Below, one piece after another: positions 59,301-61,898 of a stretch of 61,898 bases of DNA. The stretch's first letter is position 1; every line of letters starts with the position of its first letter. Source of the DNA: Phallusia fumigata (taxonomy: Eukaryota > Chordata > Ascidiacea > Phlebobranchia > Ascidiidae). A model generated the notes under the pieces. The model was not told the origin of the DNA, did not search any database, and saw nothing but the letters and a program-made list of their open reading frames with translations. Location of the stretch: positions 1-61,898 of the forward strand of contig QXVZ01030108.1 in assembly GCA_008931825.1 (NCBI GenBank), given 5' to 3'. The translations under genes were made by a program, and so were the position numbers.

Positions 59301-61898
59301 TTCAACAGCATTTAACATCCTTTTCTTTTAAGATTTGGTCTACTCTTGTCGATCAGCAGTTGTTTACCCAACAAGTATTATAGGCACCACCATTGTGCGA
59401 GAGATGCCGCTGTTGGCCGAGGGTATGTATCGTGTGATTGTGTATGATAGGATAAAATGGCCTAATATGATTCTGTTACTAGAATTACAAGACTCCTTCA
59501 AAAAACTGATCCGAAACTATCTTTTGGTTGGGAAACAAGTTCCTAATATCACGGATCTGCTTGATTGCAAGGTCAGTGCATTTATAATTAGGTACATATG
59601 TGAATAACGCTAATCGCAAAGAGTTGGTGGATTTAATGAAGTATGCCGTGCTACACATTGGTGAATTGTGGCTTCAAATTTATTGTTTCAGGACACTTGT
59701 TTCGGTCCTTGTGTTGCCGCCAGCTTTGTACCAAACTTCGCAGACAAAAAGCGATCGGTTTGCTATCACACATCACGTGACACACCATTGAGTGACGTCA
59801 AAATGCGATCGGTCGACGGGGCCTTCACCTATATCAACCAGCGCGACAGTTTATCATCAGGTAAACAAACAATAGTTTATTTTTATTGCAGCACACACCT
59901 CCAGATTTATTTGTTACCATGATGTTTTAACAGACTAGTATGTTTTCCAATCAGGTAAAACCGTGATTAGACCTTTAAAAAAGCCCACATGTATTCATCA
60001 AAAGGTCTTGACATAAACAACAGCTTATCAAGTTTCAATTAGGAATTTTGTTTATCGTGTAATTTGGGATGCCTAAAATTTTCATATTTACGTATGTAGC
60101 CACTAACTCCACAGCAAACGTCAACTCCAGTCAGTCGAACTGTTCGTTTCTTCCCCTCTTTGTCGCACCTTCAAACTACGCGGGAATTGTCGCTACGGGT
60201 AAGAAATACCAATAAATAACATTCCCAAAACTACAAACTTTTGTAAGAATCTACTCGTGTTTTTCTAGAATTGGTCTCGATGGAATCGTGTTTCCTATCT
60301 TGCAAGCGAAACCTGGCAACATGCGCTCTTTGGTCGGCCAACTCTACACACTGCATGACAGTTTCCTCTGCAAGATTGACAAGATCAGGAATGTCTTTGG
60401 ATGTCAAGGCCGGGGGAATGACTGGATTTTCCAGCTGCCAGTCAATGAAAGGTCTCATGTTAAACACACTGTTAAGTACATTCCGTAACCTTTATTGCCA
60501 CTTGGTAAAGTAAAGTTTTATCGCTCGTACATGAAATACGAAATCAATCACAAATGCCGTTTTTTTACAGATCTCATTGTGTATGAAAATCGAAACAAAC
60601 TAGAAATTCGACTTGGAAAAAGCGAGGGCCAATTATCCCTGTACGCTAACTCTAGCGAGCAGACGTTCCGCGCGTATGATGCAGATCCTATTGAGGGCTT
60701 CCACATGGTCGGAGTAGCTGGGCCGAACAGATCAAATCCAGAAGACGTGGTGCCGCTTTTTGCACGGTTTGTTTCGTTTGGCAAATGCTGTGTACTCAAT
60801 AGGCACAATTGTATCAATGCACCAAACCAGTGGCTATTCACCTAAGTCACTCACGGAGGAGGAACGTGCCGCAGTGCTTCCCTCTTAAATTCAGAAAAGG
60901 AAATTTGTGGGGTTAGGAAGGTATTGGCAAAAACACAGAGGGTGCAAAAGGACACAGGGTGGACAGAAAGAGACCCCAACAGATAAAATTTGTTCTAATA
61001 AACGTAAATTTATTTTGTGTATGAACGTCTTTTCAACAATTAAACTATATACTCAACAAATAAATTACCGAAAAGAGACCATCATCTCTCTTAGACTTGT
61101 CAGCCTTTCCAACCCACATGAGGCAGAAATGCAAATCTATCTTTTTACGACTTAACAAGGACATGTGCTCAATGATAATTGTCTAAAATGAAAAGAATGT
61201 TTTGTAGGACCTTAAGTTGTATGTATGCTGTGGGATTTACGTAAGAATGTGTGCACTTTTAGCACGCGTGGCAGGAACGTTCTTGTTTCACCCTTGGATA
61301 TTTCGGAAATAGTACCAAGCTCCTCCTACAAATTCAACTTTGGACACATGTGGAAAGTTACTTGCCCGAACGGATCCTCCACCATTGGTCCGCTCACAAC
61401 AAAAAAATCCAGGCCACCAGATGTCGCCAAAGTACGATGCATCCGGAATGAGTTTCTAGTTACGGCTGACTACGGTCCGACTTTAAGGTAAATTTTTTTG
61501 TTTAATTCGTAAGTACAGAAACTGGTGCAACTTTAGGTGAAGGATTTTTTCTGCTTTTTTATGATGATAGTTTGTGAAGTCGAGTCATTTCTAGAAGTAT
61601 TTTTTTGCAGAAAAATATTGCCAAACACAGACCTTCGATCGCTTAGATCAACAAACGACTCTGATTTTGACATGAATTTTATCGCCGTACAACACCCAAG
61701 CAGCCAAAGCAGCGTTTACGCCCTACCCAAAACCAAAAACGGTAAAAGTAAAGTTTTATAATAATTGTACAGTTCTTTTACATGTTACCTCATTTTCAGT
61801 TGCACGCTATACATAATATTATTTTTTTTTGTTTTAAAATTATTTTCGTTCATTTCAGTGAATGGCGATACGTACTTATACACACGAGGTGCTGCCAT
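41108..61898 (+). CDS. Giant secreted WSC/PAN-like/Vps62-like repeat protein (partial, runs off the window)
   Basis: I trace 44 in-phase exons, about 3,200 codons. Exon 1 (41108-41140) and exon 2 (41376-41430) encode a signal peptide, MRKFWLGLPVQVLFLFLLSS. Next exons: 41498-41616, 42027-42279, 42747-42883, 43858-43993, 44069-44152, 44294-44479, 44808-45012, 45619-45834, 46091-46248, 46369-49646, then units 2-4 (listed separately). The recurring order is PAN-like A, WSC, PAN-like B, Vps62/DUF946-like. Module borders are phase-1 introns, the classic signature of exon-shuffled extracellular proteins. Many NxS/T sequons and paired Cys also indicate a secreted or surface protein. No membrane segment is seen before the window ends. 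WSC domains are known as carbohydrate-associated, so a matrix or glycan-binding role is inferred. I know of no named protein with this architecture. Exon 12 contains a 413-N gap and an apparent one-base frameshift. Confidence 0.8.
45264..45354. repeat. 45-bp duplication around a single N
   Basis: 45264-45308 and 45310-45354 are identical, with N at 45309. The copies contain the palindrome-like CATCCCGGGATTACGAGATC. It lies in an intron between exons 9 and 10 of the giant gene and is likely a contig-join artefact. Confidence 0.9.
45383..45465 (+). mobile_element. Possible hAT-type terminal fragment
   Basis: CAGTGGTTCTTAACCTGGGT followed by GACCCCTGAGG is the typical start of hAT/Charlie-type elements. 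I found no matching right terminus or target duplication, so it would be a truncated copy. Confidence 0.35.
46387..46799. other. Assembly gap of 413 N
   Basis: A run of N inside the repeat exon. True length is unknown; the repeat probably collapsed or could not be bridged. Confidence 0.99.
46803..48611 (+). repeat. 27-bp coding minisatellite (MQGQAQGGG)
   Basis: The unit ATGCAAGGACAAGCCCAAGG plus TGGTGGA and variants encodes MQGQAQGGG/R. Older variants (MQGQAMGGG, MQSHAMVGG, MQGQAKTGG) fill 46803-47095 and 47412-48150. From about 48162 to 48548, fifteen copies carry GGTGGTAGA (Gly-Gly-Arg) and look identical, indicating recent expansion. Because 27 is divisible by 3, several other frames on both strands are also open and are not genes. 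The array is interrupted at 47096-47411 by the Asn/Ser-rich repeat. Confidence 0.95.
49961..53633 (+). other. Unit 2 of the giant protein
   Basis: Exons: 49961-50073, 50330-50498, 50729-50853, 51287-51500, 51654-51863, 52204-52239, 52344-52533, 52806-53018, 53245-53378, 53514-53633. PAN-like A: DWGCYMGIADFVLLT, CSSKKSCLAWSFFP, RCYHTSVD, YTGFRKC. WSC: GYIGCFTDNRAQPDLP, TCLNVCRAYTYAGLQ, ECRCGNSFGKYNQ, CEKKPSDNCGGYSAN. PAN-like B: RGCVMWSHNGTHCKL, YTGFSDC. Vps62-like: IECPDSYVALGDVVS, FACVHKVFV. A Pro/Thr-rich linker (TVPATPSPRPIPSPSLATPE) ends the unit. The fourth exon equals the separate WSC and 84-base exons of units 1 and 3 fused, so one intron differs. Confidence 0.75.
50975..51245 (+). repeat. 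tRNA-derived SINE, copy 3
   Basis: The head GAGTGGTTAGCTTGACTGCC and CTTGTGCTCGCAAGG is followed by the body GGGCAAGAAACTTAAGCGGC and the tail ACTCATTGTAAGCACAACGC. It sits in the intron splitting the WSC domain of unit 2. Confidence 0.68.
54032..59265 (+). other. Unit 3 of the giant protein, with two Vps62-like domains
   Basis: Exons: 54032-54141, 54474-54657, 54893-55023, 55300-55438, 55689-55772, 55929-56111, 56646-56859, 57150-57265, 57349-57457, 57520-57680, 57941-58169, 58492-58734, 59120-59265. PAN-like A: GWGCYNVRDVILLG, CIKNSQCVVWSFVP, RCYHVFKND, MGFTNC. WSC: GYVGCFADTAGL, CKQACRVKSAAYFGLQ, ECWCGETFGSHG, CSANTKEICGNNATN. PAN-like B: CRFRCEWDCKLWAHNGTHC; its final Cys is missing (FVGFPVQ). 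Vps62-like 1: ECPKGYSSLGDVGTTS, YRCVHNDFL. Vps62-like 2: CKSGYHSVGDVVTTNG, YACVHRKHL. In the first Vps62-like domain an extra intron splits the CPKGY block. Confidence 0.75.
58208..58300. repeat. Dispersed repeat family R2, copy 2
   Basis: Shares TAGCTGCGCAACG, GGGCACAATTGGTGG, TTGAACGCGCTGTAGCTACACC-like blocks in the same order with 19838-19930. It lies in an intron of unit 3. Confidence 0.55.
59333..61898 (+). other. Unit 4 of the giant protein, without a WSC domain; open at the window edge
   Basis: Exons: 59333-59422, 59483-59571, 59692-59860, 60100-60198, 60269-60451, 60571-60766, 61263-61487, 61611-61741, 61859 onward. PAN-like A: LLDCKDTCFGPCVAASFVPN, CYHTSRDTP. Where WSC would be, exon 60100-60198 instead encodes NSTANVNSSQSNCSFLPLF. 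PAN-like B: MESCFLSCKRNLATCALWSA, NSTHCMTV, MTGFSSC. Vps62-like: VTCPNGSSTIGPLTTKKS, VRCIRNEFL. The last exon (VNGDTYLYTRGAA) is cut by the window, so further units or a membrane anchor may follow. Confidence 0.7.

Overview
This is eukaryotic, animal nuclear DNA: AT-rich, with compact multi-exon genes, many introns of a few hundred bases, GT-AG splice sites (two apparent GC-AG), and clear animal orthologues (VPS28, MGME1, PPM1G, DEK). An invertebrate chordate, most likely an ascidian such as Ciona, is my inference from gene style, the O-fucosyltransferase-like gene and the large WSC-domain gene. I cannot name the species. Gene models were assembled by eye from splice sites, reading phase and remembered family sequence.

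Layout. 1-4.6 kb: O-fucosyltransferase-like type II membrane protein (minus, 7 exons). 7.0-8.35 kb: VPS28, an ESCRT-I subunit (plus, 4 exons). 8.7-10.7 and 12.2-13.7 kb: two head-to-tail paralogues of MGME1, a mitochondrial DNA exonuclease (minus), with a cluster of CRE-like TGACGTCA sites just upstream of the first. 14.7-19.0 kb: PPM1G, a PP2C phosphatase with a long acidic insert (minus, 16 exons). 20.7-22.8 kb: a leucine-rich-repeat protein (plus). 23.3-27.8 kb: DEK chromatin protein (plus, 12 exons). 28-41 kb: gene-poor, with phase-compatible orphan exons on the minus strand, a degenerate satellite with inverted arms, and a 397-bp duplication at a single-N join.

41.1 kb to the window end: one very large plus-strand gene, about 3,200 codons over at least 44 exons and still open at the edge. 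It encodes a secreted protein with a signal peptide, then repeated modules in the order PAN-like A, WSC, PAN-like B, Vps62/DUF946-like beta domain. A huge exon between units 1 and 2 carries a Gly/Gln/Met minisatellite (9-residue period) and Asn/Ser-rich, sequon-rich repeats. Nearly all module borders are phase-1 introns. WSC domains are carbohydrate-associated, so an extracellular-matrix role, in a tunicate possibly the cellulose tunic, is an attractive but untested idea. This is the most novel item here.

The other genes are mostly independent housekeeping functions (endosomal sorting, mtDNA maintenance, dephosphorylation and splicing, chromatin) and do not form a pathway. The assembly carries artefact marks: four single-N joins, three of them flanked by duplicated sequence, one 413-N gap inside the minisatellite exon, and an apparent one-base frameshift.
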